Positions 6,690-14,712 of a stretch of DNA of 18,127 bases are shown here, piece by piece; positions within the stretch are counted from its first letter, which is position 1, and each line of letters starts with the position of its first letter. A model generated the notes under the pieces. The model had not been told where the DNA came from. It ran no database searches and saw only the letters and a program-made list of their open reading frames with translations. Source of the DNA: Nitrososphaerota archaeon (GTDB lineage: Archaea; Thermoproteota; Nitrososphaeria; Nitrososphaerales; UBA183); contig JAFMAU010000036.1 of the NCBI GenBank assembly GCA_029784825.1, forward strand, positions 1-18,127. Reading direction: 5' to 3'. Both the position numbers and the translations under genes were made by a program.

Positions 6690-7802
6690 CTAGCGCGCCA
6701 TGGCGCAGGCGCTCACGAACTCGTCAGCCACACGTCTCATTTCCTTTCTCCCGATGCCGGGATGGACGGGAAGGGAGATTACGTGCCTGGAGTCGTGGTC
6801 TGCGTTTTTCAGCCTGAGCCTGCCATACCCGAGTTTCGTGTAGAGTGGCGTCCTGTGGACCGGCGTCTTCCAGTACACCGCAGCCCCCACCCCCCTTCTG
6901 CGCAGCCTTCCGAGTATCTCATCCCGTTTCTTCTTCAGCGTCAGCGTGTAGAGATAGAAGACGTGGGTCCTGTCGTTCGAGTCTTGAGTGAATTCGACGC
7001 CGGGAAGGCCCGCGACGCGCTCGCTCAGGTACTCTGCGTTCCTCCGCCTTGCCTTTAGGAATCCGGCCAGTCTGTCCATCTGGACCGAGCCGATCGCGGC
7101 TGCCACTTCCGTCAGCCTGTAGTTGAATCCGAGGTATCTCGAATCATAGCCATGGAGCATGCCGTGGTTCCTGACCAGCCGCAGCCTGTCGGCGAAGGCG
7201 CCGTCGTCGGTCGAGACAGCGCCACCTTCTCCGGAAGTGGCCACCTTGGTCGCGAACAGACTGAAGCAACCGGCCCGCGAGAGCGCGCCTGTCTGCCTGC
7301 CCTTGTACTCCGCGCCGAGTGATTCGGCTGCGTCCTCTATGACTGGGATCGAGTGCCTCTCTGCAATCTCGTTGATTTCATCCATGTCGGCGGGATAACC
7401 ATAGATATGCACCGGAATGATCGCCTTTGTCCTCCTGGTCACCAGTCTGGCAACCTCTCGCGGGTCGAGGTTGTAGTCGGGCTTGCTGTCCGCGAAGACG
7501 GGGCGGCCCCCGCATGCCAGGACGACGTTGGCTGTGGCAACGAAGGTGAACGAAGGCAGGATCACCTCGTCCCCTTCCTTGATCCCTAGGGCGAGCATGC
7601 TGCAGTGCAGTGCGGCTGTCCCGGAGTTGACGGCCACGACGTGCTTCGAGCCGAGAAGCTTGCCCAGCTTGCCCTCAAGCTGGCGGACCCACCTCCCGCC
7701 CTCGAAGGAGGAGTCGGTGAGCTTCCCGCTGTCCAGGACAGACATGACGGCCCTCTTCTCCCTGTCGCCGAGAAGCGGTACATTGATCGGGATGAAGGAC
7801 AT
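6690..7802 (-). CDS. DegT/DnrJ/EryC1 family sugar aminotransferase
   Basis: This 370-residue PLP enzyme belongs to the fold-type I family that aminates nucleotide-linked keto sugars. AVNSGTAALHCSMLAL (57-72) binds the cofactor phosphate. D157 in VIEDAAES should contact the pyridine nitrogen. The Schiff-base lysine is K186 in FSLFATKVATSGEGG. The later RLVRNHGM and LGFNYRLTEVAAAIG are also hallmarks. Length is typical. The exact sugar cannot be read from sequence; UDP- or dTDP-4-keto and 3-keto sugars are both used in the family. It is first of a two-gene unit with the Dpm1-like enzyme and diverges from a GT-C transferase, so surface glycan or protein glycosylation is the likely context. ATG start; TAG stop. 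Confidence 0.9.
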   Translation of the reverse strand: MSFIPINVPLLGDREKRAVMSVLDSGKLTDSSFEGGRWVRQLEGKLGKLLGSKHVVAVNSGTAALHCSMLALGIKEGDEVILPSFTFVATANVVLACGGRPVFADSKPDYNLDPREVARLVTRRTKAIIPVHIYGYPADMDEINEIAERHSIPVIEDAAESLGAEYKGRQTGALSRAGCFSLFATKVATSGEGGAVSTDDGAFADRLRLVRNHGMLHGYDSRYLGFNYRLTEVAAAIGSVQMDRLAGFLKARRRNAEYLSERVAGLPGVEFTQDSNDRTHVFYLYTLTLKKKRDEILGRLRRRGVGAAVYWKTPVHRTPLYTKLGYGRLRLKNADHDSRHVISLPVHPGIGRKEMRRVADEFVSACAMAR

Positions 7803-7831
7803 TCTCTCCCGACCTGCCCAGCGCGGAAGAG

Positions 7832-7838
7832 TATTTGA
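7832..7838. promoter_or_regulatory. Shared AT island, possible bidirectional TATA box
   Basis: TATTTGA (TCAAATA on the minus strand) is the only AT-rich patch in the 69-base gap between the divergent aminotransferase and GT-C genes. Its centre is 33 bases from ATG 7802 and 37 bases from GTG 7872. Either one element serves both directions, or one gene uses a weaker signal. Confidence 0.4.
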
Positions 7839-7871
7839 GATTCGTGCACTCGGCCCGAGCCCAGAAGCCGA

Positions 7872-8885
7872 GTGTCAGACACGAAGCGCAGGGGACTGGC
7901 CGGGGGTCTGTTTCCCGCCCTGGTGCTCGCAGCGGTGGTGGCCCGGCTCTTGATGGTTTGGCTGCTCCCGCCGCTGCTGGACGTCTACTACTATGATGCG
8001 CAGGCGGCAAGCGCGATCTTGAGCGGCGTCGACCCCTATGGGCTCGCCTACGTCGGCATCCCCTCATGGCTGGCAACGCCGGACGCCTCGAACGTGTTCG
8101 CCTATCTCCCGGGGGTGGTGCTCTTCCTCGCGCCGTTCGGGGCAGTCTGGGACATCCGCCTGGGTCTCGTGTTCGCGGACGTCATTGTCGGACTCGGCAT
8201 CCGCTCCCTCGGCGGCAGGAGGGCCAGGACGGCTTCGCTGCTCTTCCTTCTCCTGCCCTTCACCGCTCTGTTCTCGACCTCCTACCCGAACAACATGCTT
8301 GTCGCCACGGCGTTCGTGGCGATCGCGGTCGCTCTGTGGGTCAGAGGAAGACCCGGTGTCGCATCGGCGATGCTTGGGGTCGGACTGGCCTCGAGTCAGT
8401 TCGTCTGGCTGTTCTATCCGCTCTTCCTCGCGTGGTCTCTCCGGTCACGGAGGTTCGACCAAATAGCAATCCAACTCGCGGTCGCGGCGGCGCTGGTCTT
8501 CCCGTTCGCGCTCTGGAATTGGTCATCGTTCACCTACGACGCCATCGTATTCCAATTCACAAGAGCGCCGAGAGCCGTCGTCAGCGCCGCTGCCTTCGGG
8601 TTCAACGTCAACCTGACTCTTTCTGGCATCGCCCGCACATTGTTCGGCTCGACCGTGCCCGTCCTTCTTCGGGCTGCAATCACAGCCGCGGGCGTCCTGT
8701 ACGCCGCTTTGAAGACCAGGGACCTTCCATCCGTACTTCTCAACGGGTCATTGCTGATGTTGCTCGTGGTCTTCGTGCTGCCCGACGACCTTTCTTGGTG
8801 GTATCTCGAATTCCCGTTCACGACTTTCCTGATGTGGATTGCCATGGCGAAGGGGGCGGCGGACGCACCCCCACCTAAGGCTTAA
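7872..8885 (+). CDS. GT-C membrane glycosyltransferase (GT87/DUF2029-like)
   Basis: This 337-residue polytopic membrane protein has about eight or nine hydrophobic helices. The first helix (about 12-34) is followed by an outward loop with D37 and D42 in LLDVYYYDAQA and then SGVDPYG. This acidic loop with a following G-x-(D/N)-PY is the sign of GT-C transferases that take sugars from polyprenyl-phosphate donors and act on the outer face of the membrane. A second loop contains NWSSFTYDAIVFQF, and a late WWYLEFPFTTF segment ends the membrane part. Family assignment is by pattern and not certain; a related mannosyltransferase family is possible. The neighbouring Dpm1-like enzyme would provide its donor. 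The start is GTG and the frame is clear to TAA at 8885. Confidence 0.7.
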   Translation: MSDTKRRGLAGGLFPALVLAAVVARLLMVWLLPPLLDVYYYDAQAASAILSGVDPYGLAYVGIPSWLATPDASNVFAYLPGVVLFLAPFGAVWDIRLGLVFADVIVGLGIRSLGGRRARTASLLFLLLPFTALFSTSYPNNMLVATAFVAIAVALWVRGRPGVASAMLGVGLASSQFVWLFYPLFLAWSLRSRRFDQIAIQLAVAAALVFPFALWNWSSFTYDAIVFQFTRAPRAVVSAAAFGFNVNLTLSGIARTLFGSTVPVLLRAAITAAGVLYAALKTRDLPSVLLNGSLLMLLVVFVLPDDLSWWYLEFPFTTFLMWIAMAKGAADAPPPKA

Positions 8886-8888
8886 AGG
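8881..8888 (+). promoter_or_regulatory. TATA-like box overlapping the GT-C stop
   Basis: CTTAAAGG covers the TAA stop of the GT-C gene. Its centre is about 30 bases before TTG 8915 and 45 bases before ATG 8930. Confidence 0.4.
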
Positions 8889-8914
8889 CTCGAAATGTCG
8901 GCTCGCGATTCCCC

Positions 8915-9448
8915 TTGGAACAAGATGCCATGGATCCGGGGACTAGGCGCATCTTCACCCTCATCGCCTGGGGTTCCCTCCTTGTCATAGTGGCTGTCGT
9001 ACTCTACGGCGTATTCGAGTCATTCCTCACCACCGGGACGCCGTTGGTCATAGGCATCGTCCTGGTGGACGTCGAATGGCCGCTCCCGTTCTTCGCAAAG
9101 CCGGTTTCATACTTCTCCGTAGCCTGCGTGGCTCTCTTCTATTCCGGTCTACGGCTCTGGGAGGCGAAGATATCGAAATGGCCCCACAACCTACTGAGCT
9201 TCCTGCAGCTCTTCGGTTTCATCGTCGCATTCGCCTCCGCCTATGAAGTCCTTTACAACTTCATGATTTGGGGGGCCTTCTTCAGCGTGCAGATACTCAA
9301 GGGCGCGACAGACCCGAGCTTCATCACAAACCAGGCCCTCATACCTTGGAACCTCGATTTCGCCACCAAGGCGTTCTCCGCGCTGTTCGTGATAAGCGGC
9401 TATTCGGTCTACTTCATCAGGCGACTGACGCGGTCCGAGCTCATTTGA
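8915..9448 (+). CDS. Unknown four-helix membrane protein
   Basis: I do not recognise this 177-residue protein. Hydrophobic segments lie at about residues 13-33, 58-76, 93-125 and 152-170, so four or five membrane helices are likely. Distinctive pieces are VDVEWPLPFFAKPVSYF between the first two helices and WPHNLLSFLQLFGF before the third. No catalytic or metal-binding pattern stands out. The start is uncertain: TTG 8915 fits the TATA spacing seen at other genes here, while ATG 8930 would give 172 residues. Neither has a clear Shine-Dalgarno run. Its stop overlaps the end of the convergent small membrane gene by eight bases. The even, non-random hydrophobic pattern makes me confident it is a real gene. 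Confidence 0.65.
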   Translation: MEQDAMDPGTRRIFTLIAWGSLLVIVAVVLYGVFESFLTTGTPLVIGIVLVDVEWPLPFFAKPVSYFSVACVALFYSGLRLWEAKISKWPHNLLSFLQLFGFIVAFASAYEVLYNFMIWGAFFSVQILKGATDPSFITNQALIPWNLDFATKAFSALFVISGYSVYFIRRLTRSELI

Positions 9449-9803
9449 CGGACTCAGCGGAATAGCTGGCGAACGCCAGGTACATGTGCCCAAGCCCAAG
9501 AAGCAGGAAGATGACCAGGGAGCTGGCCGCCACGGTGACGAATGACCCTCCCAGCAGCAGGATTGCCGCATACACCTGGTACACGCAAAGCACGAATCCG
9601 AGCACTGCCGCGGAAGGCCCCCACGCCTCTGACAGCCTTGAGCTGGGCTTCACCCTGATCAGCAACCCAGCCGCAACGCATGCGACTGCGGGCCAGAGGA
9701 CCAGCGCCGAGCCTGTCAGGAAAGCTATGACGACCCAGACGGCCCCGAAGAGTACGAATGTGTACGCTAGGTTCTTCCTAAGGAAGGATAGCGCCGACTG
9801 CAT
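9441..9803 (-). CDS. Unknown small membrane protein
   Basis: This 120-residue protein is not one I recognise. Hydrophobic segments at about residues 11-30, 33-50, 64-84 and 86-112 suggest four membrane helices. A short basic loop (RVKPSSRLSEAWG) lies between the second and third. The start is ATG, 28 bases from the clear TTATAT box at 9829-9834, so the transcript is probably leaderless. The end overlaps the convergent plus-strand membrane gene. No cysteine, histidine or charged cluster in the helices points to a reaction, so a function cannot be given. Confidence 0.6.
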   Translation of the reverse strand: MQSALSFLRKNLAYTFVLFGAVWVVIAFLTGSALVLWPAVACVAAGLLIRVKPSSRLSEAWGPSAAVLGFVLCVYQVYAAILLLGGSFVTVAASSLVIFLLLGLGHMYLAFASYSAESVK

Positions 9804-9828
9804 CTCCGCCTGCGGCCCCAGCCTACCG

Positions 9829-9834
9829 ATATAA
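9829..9834 (-). promoter_or_regulatory. TATA box for the small membrane protein
   Basis: The minus strand reads TTATAT, the best TATA match in this part of the window, centred about 28 bases before ATG 9803. On the plus strand the same bases (ATATAA) lie only a few bases before the annotated polB GTG. If they also drive polB, transcription would begin near 9858 and the polB start would have to lie further in. Confidence 0.5.
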
Positions 9835-9837
9835 GCT

Positions 9838-12800
9838 GTGCTGAATCTGTGGGGCGCCCCGCGGTATCCTTATCTGCCGTTCGAACCTCTTGCCTACGGG
9901 AACCTGGCTGAATTGCAGGCTGCATCACAACGAAGCGCGCTCGCGGAGAGGCTCGCGGAGCTCACGAAGCCCGTGGAGGAGATGGAGGACGGGCTCCTCG
10001 CATCGGCGACCTACGACGGCGACAGGCGCCTGGCAGTGCTAAAGTTCTACGACCACAAGAACGGCCGTTTCTGGCTCTGGGCGGACAACACAGGGCACAG
10101 GCCCTACTGCTTCACGCGCCTCCCCATGGAAGAGCTAGGCGCAGTGAAGGCGAGGAAGGATGTGGTGGAGATCACGGAGGAAGAAAGGCTCGACCTCCTC
10201 AACGACGAGAAGGTGAAGCTGCGCAAGATAGTCACCACGGACCCCCTCGCCATAGGCGGAGGCAACAACAGCATCCGGGACGAGATCAAGGCCTGGGAAG
10301 CCGACATCAAGTACTACGAGAACTACGCATACGACAGAGGCCTCAAGATGGGGACGTACTACAGGGTCACGGGCGGACGCGTGTCTCCCCTGAAGCACCC
10401 GATGCCCGAGAACGTCGCCCGGTCGTTGGAGACCATCCTCAAGAAGAACCCGCCCGAATTCGAGCCATACCTGAGGGAGTGGGCCGAGCTGCTCGGAGAG
10501 CCGCTCGTGGAATTCCGCCGCGTGGCCATGGACATCGAAGTGGCCAACGAGGAAGGCAGGATGCCCGACCCGGAGGACCCCACCCAGCCCGTGATCTCTG
10601 TCTCGTTCGTGAACGAGCATGAGAAGCTGGTATACGCCCTCAGGAAGCAGGGGCAGAATCCCTCGCCGTCGGACTTCTGGCTCGAGCTTTTCGACGACGA
10701 GACCGACCTGATTCGGGCCGTCTTCTCCAAGATGCTGGAATATCCCGTGATCATCACCTTCAACGGCGACAACTTCGACCTCAGGTACCTGAAGCACAGG
10801 GCGGACAAGCGAAGGATTCCCGAAGAGGAGGACCCCATAGAGCTGCAGAGGGTGGAGTCCTCGGTCAAGCACGGAATCCACCTCGACCTCTACAACTTCT
10901 TCAAGAACCGGTCGATACAGGTCTATGCTTTCAGCAACAAGTACTCCGACTACACGCTCAACACCATATCGGAAGCGCTCATTGGCAAATCGAAGATCGA
11001 GTTCGAGGGGAACATCGGGGACCTGCCGCTGGAGGAGCTGGCAAGGTACAACCTGAATGACTCGCAGCTCACCTATGAGCTGACCTGCATGGGAGGGTCC
11101 GTCGCAATGAAGCTCCTCCTGGTCATCGCTCGCATCGGCAAGATGCCCATGAACGACGTCGGGAGACTCGGCGTCTCGAACTGGATTAGGAGCATGCTCT
11201 TCTTCGAGCATAGGCGCCTTGGCGCGCTGATACCGAGGCCTGACGAGCTCTCCGAGAAGGGGGGAGCGACGTCGCAGGCAACAATCAAGGGGAAGAAATA
11301 CAAAGGCGGCCTGGTGATAGAACCGAAGCCCGGCGTCTATTTCGATGTCTCGGTCTTCGACTTTGCGAGCCTGTATCCCAGCCTGATCAAAGTGCACAAC
11401 CTCTCCTACGAGACTGTCGACTGCCCGCACGAAGAGTGCAGGCGAAACACCGTCCCCGAGACCGCGTCCTGGGTCTGCACCAAGAGAAAAGGGATCACCA
11501 GCCTCGTAATCGGCTCGCTCCGCGACCTGAGGGTGAGCCACTACAAGCCGCTGACCAAGAATCCGTCGCTGTCCAGGGACGACCGCGAGCTCTACAACGT
11601 GGTCTCCCAGGGCCTCAAGGTCTTCCTCAACGCCACCTACGGCGCCTTCGGATTCGAGTCGTTCGCCTTCTACTGCCTCCCGGTCGCAGAGGCGACCGCG
11701 GCGCTGGGGAGGTTCGCCATCACGAAGACAATAGACAAGTGCAAGCAGCTGGGGGTCAACGTCCTGTACTCGGACAGTGTTACCGGCGAACGCTGTGTTA
11801 CACTTCTCGACGAAATGGGTTTCCTAAGGATTGTCCCCATAGAGAGTTTCTTTGAATCCAGCACAGGCAGAATCATCAGAACCGACGGGAAGGAGGAAGC
11901 CCATCCGCACGGGTGGAAGGCTCTGAGCATGAATCCCATGACTGGGAGGGTTGGGTTCAAGCCCGTGAAGGCTGTGATTAGACATAAGGCATCGAAGCGG
12001 GTGTTTCGCGTAATAGAGAAGTGGGGGGTTACACGGGTCACCGAAGACCATTCTGTGCTGGCGTCCGGCATGGCTGGCTTCAGCTTCGAGAGGCCCGTCG
12101 ACCTGGAAGACCATCATCTCGTCAGGGCAGGCAAAATCCCACTGCTTCGCAAGGTCGATGAGATTGACGTCTACGAACTCATGAAGGGCATCCGATACCG
12201 CACCATTTACAAGCGCAGAGCCAAAGTGCTGCAAGCACACTGTGACGAAGAATGGGTATGGTTTGGCCGGACAAACCGCAGTCGCCGCGTGAGGGTCAAG
12301 CGTCACATAAGGGTCGGCTCGCCGGAGTTCCTTGCCCTGGTTGACTTGGTCGGGGCCTATGTTCCAGAGGGTAGTTCGAGCACACCAGAAACTACCGTTT
12401 CCAGATTCGGCGCTTCCATAGCGAACGGGGACGCGGCCTGGCTTTCTCGCCTAAAGGAATGCTATCTTACTCTCTTCGACGGAAGCAGAGCAAGCATTGT
12501 CCGTTCCGACCTTGGTGAGAGGCATTTGGCGTACCAGACATCGGGAGGAGTGGTGGAGACAACCTACGTCGACGACACACTCAAACTGCAGATGATGAAC
12601 GAAACGGCGGCGGTATTCTTCAAGTCCCTGGCTGGCCAGGGAAGCAGAGGGAAGAAGCTTCCCGACTTCATTTTTCATGTCCCTGAAGAGTATCAGAAAC
12701 TTCTCCTCGATAGCTTGGTCAAGGGCGACGGTTCCAAGAAATTCGGCAAACGGTACAGTGCAGAATACATTGCAAAGAACTTCAAGTACGAGACGGGTTC

Positions 12801-13695
12801 GGTTCAGCTGGCTTCTGGGATCTCCACCCTGCTTCTCTTGTTAGGTGTCTGCCACACAATCAACTACCGAGGGGCAAAGGGGACGTACGCCATCGTCACT
12901 TCGAGCAAGTACAACAGGAGGGAGAGTTCGCCGAGAGTCGTCGAAGAACCGTACGATGGCTATGTCTATGATCTGTCGGTTGCTGACTACCACACCTTCG
13001 TAGACAGTTGTGGGAGCATTGTGTTGAAGAACACCGACTCGCTCTTCCTCCAGAACCCATCCAAGGAGCAGAGCGGCGCGGTCACGAAGTGGGCTGAAGA
13101 GGACCTGGGCGTCGAGCTGGACCTTGACAAGAGCTACAGGTACGTGGCCTTCAGCAGCAGGAAGAAGAACTATTTCGGGGTTTTGCCTGACGGCACCGTA
13201 GACATAAGGGGTTTGACCGGGAAAAAGTCGCAGACTCCCGAGTACTTGAAGAAGAACTTCTACGATGCCTTGGATATTCTCAGCAGCGTCAAGAGCCCCG
13301 ACGACTTCGAAAGGGCGCGGGCCAGGACCAGGGAGCTGCTCACCAACATGGTCAACAACCTCAAGGGGAAGAGGGTCCCGGTGGCCGACCTGGCCTTCAA
13401 CGTGATGATGGGAAAGCCGACCGACAAGTACAGCGGAACGACGCCCCAGCACGTGAGGGCTGCCCAGGCCCTGGAGCGGAAGGGCAGGGAGGTCAAGGCC
13501 GGGGACATCATCGGCTACGTCAAGACGAAGAGCCCGCCCTACGTGAAGCCCGTGGAGCTCGCCAAGGCCGACGACGTGGACCCTGACAAGTACATCGAGT
13601 ACGCCCATTCGATGTTCGACCAGATGCTCGATGCGCTGGACTTCAGTTTCGACGAGATCATGGGTGCGACGACGCTGGACCTCTTCTGGTCCTAG
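9838..13695 (+). CDS. polB: Family-B DNA polymerase, intein-containing
   Basis: The precursor is 1285 residues; removing the 419-residue intein leaves 866. Proofreading motifs are Exo I D232-I-E234, Exo II NGDNFD ending at D314, and Exo III Y404-NLN-D408. Polymerase motif A is D508-FASLYPS, motif B is K594-VFLN-ATYG, and motif C is Y644-S-D646 joined after splicing to T1066-D1067-S1068. All catalytic acids are present, so the spliced enzyme should replicate and proofread DNA. Sequence around ITTDPLAIGGG-type residues and the tail resembles thaumarchaeal PolB. The start is uncertain. GTG 9838 is the farthest possible because TAA precedes it at 9832, but it has no TATA box or ribosome site. TTG 9913, GTG 9973 and ATG 9982 are alternatives, and the family-like region begins only near LLASATYDGDRRLAV. 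The stop is TAG. Confidence 0.95.
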   Translation: MLNLWGAPRYPYLPFEPLAYGNLAELQAASQRSALAERLAELTKPVEEMEDGLLASATYDGDRRLAVLKFYDHKNGRFWLWADNTGHRPYCFTRLPMEELGAVKARKDVVEITEEERLDLLNDEKVKLRKIVTTDPLAIGGGNNSIRDEIKAWEADIKYYENYAYDRGLKMGTYYRVTGGRVSPLKHPMPENVARSLETILKKNPPEFEPYLREWAELLGEPLVEFRRVAMDIEVANEEGRMPDPEDPTQPVISVSFVNEHEKLVYALRKQGQNPSPSDFWLELFDDETDLIRAVFSKMLEYPVIITFNGDNFDLRYLKHRADKRRIPEEEDPIELQRVESSVKHGIHLDLYNFFKNRSIQVYAFSNKYSDYTLNTISEALIGKSKIEFEGNIGDLPLEELARYNLNDSQLTYELTCMGGSVAMKLLLVIARIGKMPMNDVGRLGVSNWIRSMLFFEHRRLGALIPRPDELSEKGGATSQATIKGKKYKGGLVIEPKPGVYFDVSVFDFASLYPSLIKVHNLSYETVDCPHEECRRNTVPETASWVCTKRKGITSLVIGSLRDLRVSHYKPLTKNPSLSRDDRELYNVVSQGLKVFLNATYGAFGFESFAFYCLPVAEATAALGRFAITKTIDKCKQLGVNVLYSDSVTGERCVTLLDEMGFLRIVPIESFFESSTGRIIRTDGKEEAHPHGWKALSMNPMTGRVGFKPVKAVIRHKASKRVFRVIEKWGVTRVTEDHSVLASGMAGFSFERPVDLEDHHLVRAGKIPLLRKVDEIDVYELMKGIRYRTIYKRRAKVLQAHCDEEWVWFGRTNRSRRVRVKRHIRVGSPEFLALVDLVGAYVPEGSSSTPETTVSRFGASIANGDAAWLSRLKECYLTLFDGSRASIVRSDLGERHLAYQTSGGVVETTYVDDTLKLQMMNETAAVFFKSLAGQGSRGKKLPDFIFHVPEEYQKLLLDSLVKGDGSKKFGKRYSAEYIAKNFKYETGSVQLASGISTLLLLLGVCHTINYRGAKGTYAIVTSSKYNRRESSPRVVEEPYDGYVYDLSVADYHTFVDSCGSIVLKNTDSLFLQNPSKEQSGAVTKWAEEDLGVELDLDKSYRYVAFSSRKKNYFGVLPDGTVDIRGLTGKKSQTPEYLKKNFYDALDILSSVKSPDDFERARARTRELLTNMVNNLKGKRVPVADLAFNVMMGKPTDKYSGTTPQHVRAAQALERKGREVKAGDIIGYVKTKSPPYVKPVELAKADDVDPDKYIEYAHSMFDQMLDALDFSFDEIMGATTLDLFWS
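11776..13032 (+). mobile_element. PolB motif-C (pol-c) intein with LAGLIDADG endonuclease
   Basis: The intein spans precursor residues 647-1065 (419 residues). It begins with Ser in SVTGERCVTLL (block A) directly after YSD, and ends GSIVLKN before Thr, the standard pol-c insertion point. Block B is T735-E-D-H738 in VTEDHSVLA. Homing endonuclease blocks are LVDLVGAYVPEGSS, with acid E844, and LLLDSLVKGDGSKK, with acid D964, so both catalytic acids look intact. Block F is YVYDLSVADYHTF. The C-terminal Asn that cyclises is present, but the residue before it is Lys instead of the usual His. Codon use differs sharply from the host gene, a sign of horizontal arrival. Splicing chemistry would use Ser1, Asn419 and Thr+1. 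Confidence 0.95.
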
Positions 13696-13836
13696 CACGC
13701 GACCGACGCGTTGGCTGGCGGGCACGGAACGGGCAAGCTGATTCAGCGGTCAGCGACCGAGCACGCCAGAGCGGCCTTCCCGGCAGCGGCACAGCAAACT
13801 ATTTCACCTCCAGATTGGCCGAACGCGAAGAAGAGG
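13696..13836. other. Gap before the agmatine genes
   Basis: This 141-base stretch after the polB stop holds no supported gene. An in-frame extension of the amidase back to a TTG at 13711 is possible, but its residues are unlike the family. The only signal is the AT island near 13796-13804. I saw no poly-T terminator for polB. Confidence 0.5.
13796..13804 (+). promoter_or_regulatory. TATA-like box for the agmatine-to-putrescine genes
   Basis: AAACTATTT is an AT island centred about 37 bases before ATG 13837. It supports that start over the upstream TTG 13711 and suggests the two genes have a promoter separate from polB. Confidence 0.4.
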
Positions 13837-14685
13837 ATGGAAGACTCCAACTCCGGCGTGAGGCTGGGAATCGCGCAGATGGCGATGGGTCCAGACGAGG
13901 GGGAGAACCTAGAGAAAGCAGTCGAGATGATCGGCGATGCCTCCGCCAGAGGAGCAGACATCGTCTGCCTCCCCGAACTCTTCGCGTCCACGTACTTCCC
14001 TCGGCGCGAGCACGTGAAAGTGAAACCCGAGCCCATCCCGGGTCCGACGAGCAGGGCTCTCGCGAGGGCGGCGGCCAAGTCGAAGGTCTTCCTCGTTGGC
14101 GGGTCGATCCTGGAAAGGGCGGGCGCGAAGCGGTACAACACGTCCGTCGTATTCGATTCGCGGGGCAGGATGCTGGGCAGGTACCGGAAGGTGCACCTGC
14201 CCTACGACTCGCACTACTTCGAGAAGAGCTACTTCTCACCGGGCAGAGGGTACAGCGTGTTCAGGACGCCCTTCGGGAGCATCTCGCCTCTCATCTGTTT
14301 TGACCAGTGGTATCCGGAGCCAGCCCGAATCTGCAGGTTGGGGGGAGCACAGATTCTCTTCTACCCCACGGCCATAGGCTGGGTGAAGGGGATCGACCCC
14401 GTGGAGGGAGACTGGCAGGAGGCGTGGGAAGCGGTGCAGAGGGGCCACTCAGTAGCCAACAACGTGGTCGTCTGCGCAGTCAACAGAGTCGGCACAGAGG
14501 GGGACATGACCTTCTGGGGCGGTTCGTTCGTTTGCGATCAGTTCGGCAAGGTCCTCTTCAGGGCGGGAGACAATCAGGGGGTCTCCGTCGTAGAAGTCGA
14601 CCTCTCGCTTGGAAGAGAGGTTGAGGAAGGATGGGGTTTCCTGAGGAACAGGAAGCCGTCAACCTATCGGCGCCTGGTGAGGTGA
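13837..14685 (+). CDS. aguB: N-carbamoylputrescine amidase (nitrilase superfamily)
   Basis: The enzyme hydrolyses N-carbamoylputrescine to putrescine, CO2 and ammonia. The nitrilase triad is complete: E47 in CLPELFAS, K118 in YRKVHLP and C154 in ICFDQWYPE. The sequences around it, such as YFEKSYFSPG, QWYPEPAR and FWGGSFV, match carbamoylputrescine amidases more closely than general nitrilases. The length of 282 residues from ATG 13837 is typical; the upstream TTG 13711 would add 42 non-family residues. It precedes agmatine deiminase by 27 bases, the enzyme that makes its substrate, and the pair almost certainly forms an operon. The protein is cytoplasmic, with no signal peptide. Another amide specificity is possible but unlikely with this neighbour. 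TGA stop. Confidence 0.92.
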   Translation: MEDSNSGVRLGIAQMAMGPDEGENLEKAVEMIGDASARGADIVCLPELFASTYFPRREHVKVKPEPIPGPTSRALARAAAKSKVFLVGGSILERAGAKRYNTSVVFDSRGRMLGRYRKVHLPYDSHYFEKSYFSPGRGYSVFRTPFGSISPLICFDQWYPEPARICRLGGAQILFYPTAIGWVKGIDPVEGDWQEAWEAVQRGHSVANNVVVCAVNRVGTEGDMTFWGGSFVCDQFGKVLFRAGDNQGVSVVEVDLSLGREVEEGWGFLRNRKPSTYRRLVR

Positions 14686-14712
14686 GCGGGGTCGCCGGGC
14701 ACTCCGCTCAGC

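Noticed and set aside
10135..11541. Minus-strand open frame of 468 codons opposite polB
   Set aside because: It mirrors the polymerase exonuclease and palm regions, has biased low-complexity composition, and no motif of its own.
12841..13725. Minus-strand open frame of 294 codons at the polB 3' end
   Set aside because: It spans the intein boundary and polB tail in antisense and shows no domain; treated as a shadow.
13711..13836. Extended N-terminus of N-carbamoylputrescine amidase from TTG 13711
   Set aside because: The 42 added residues have no family resemblance, and an AT island at 13796 fits ATG 13837.
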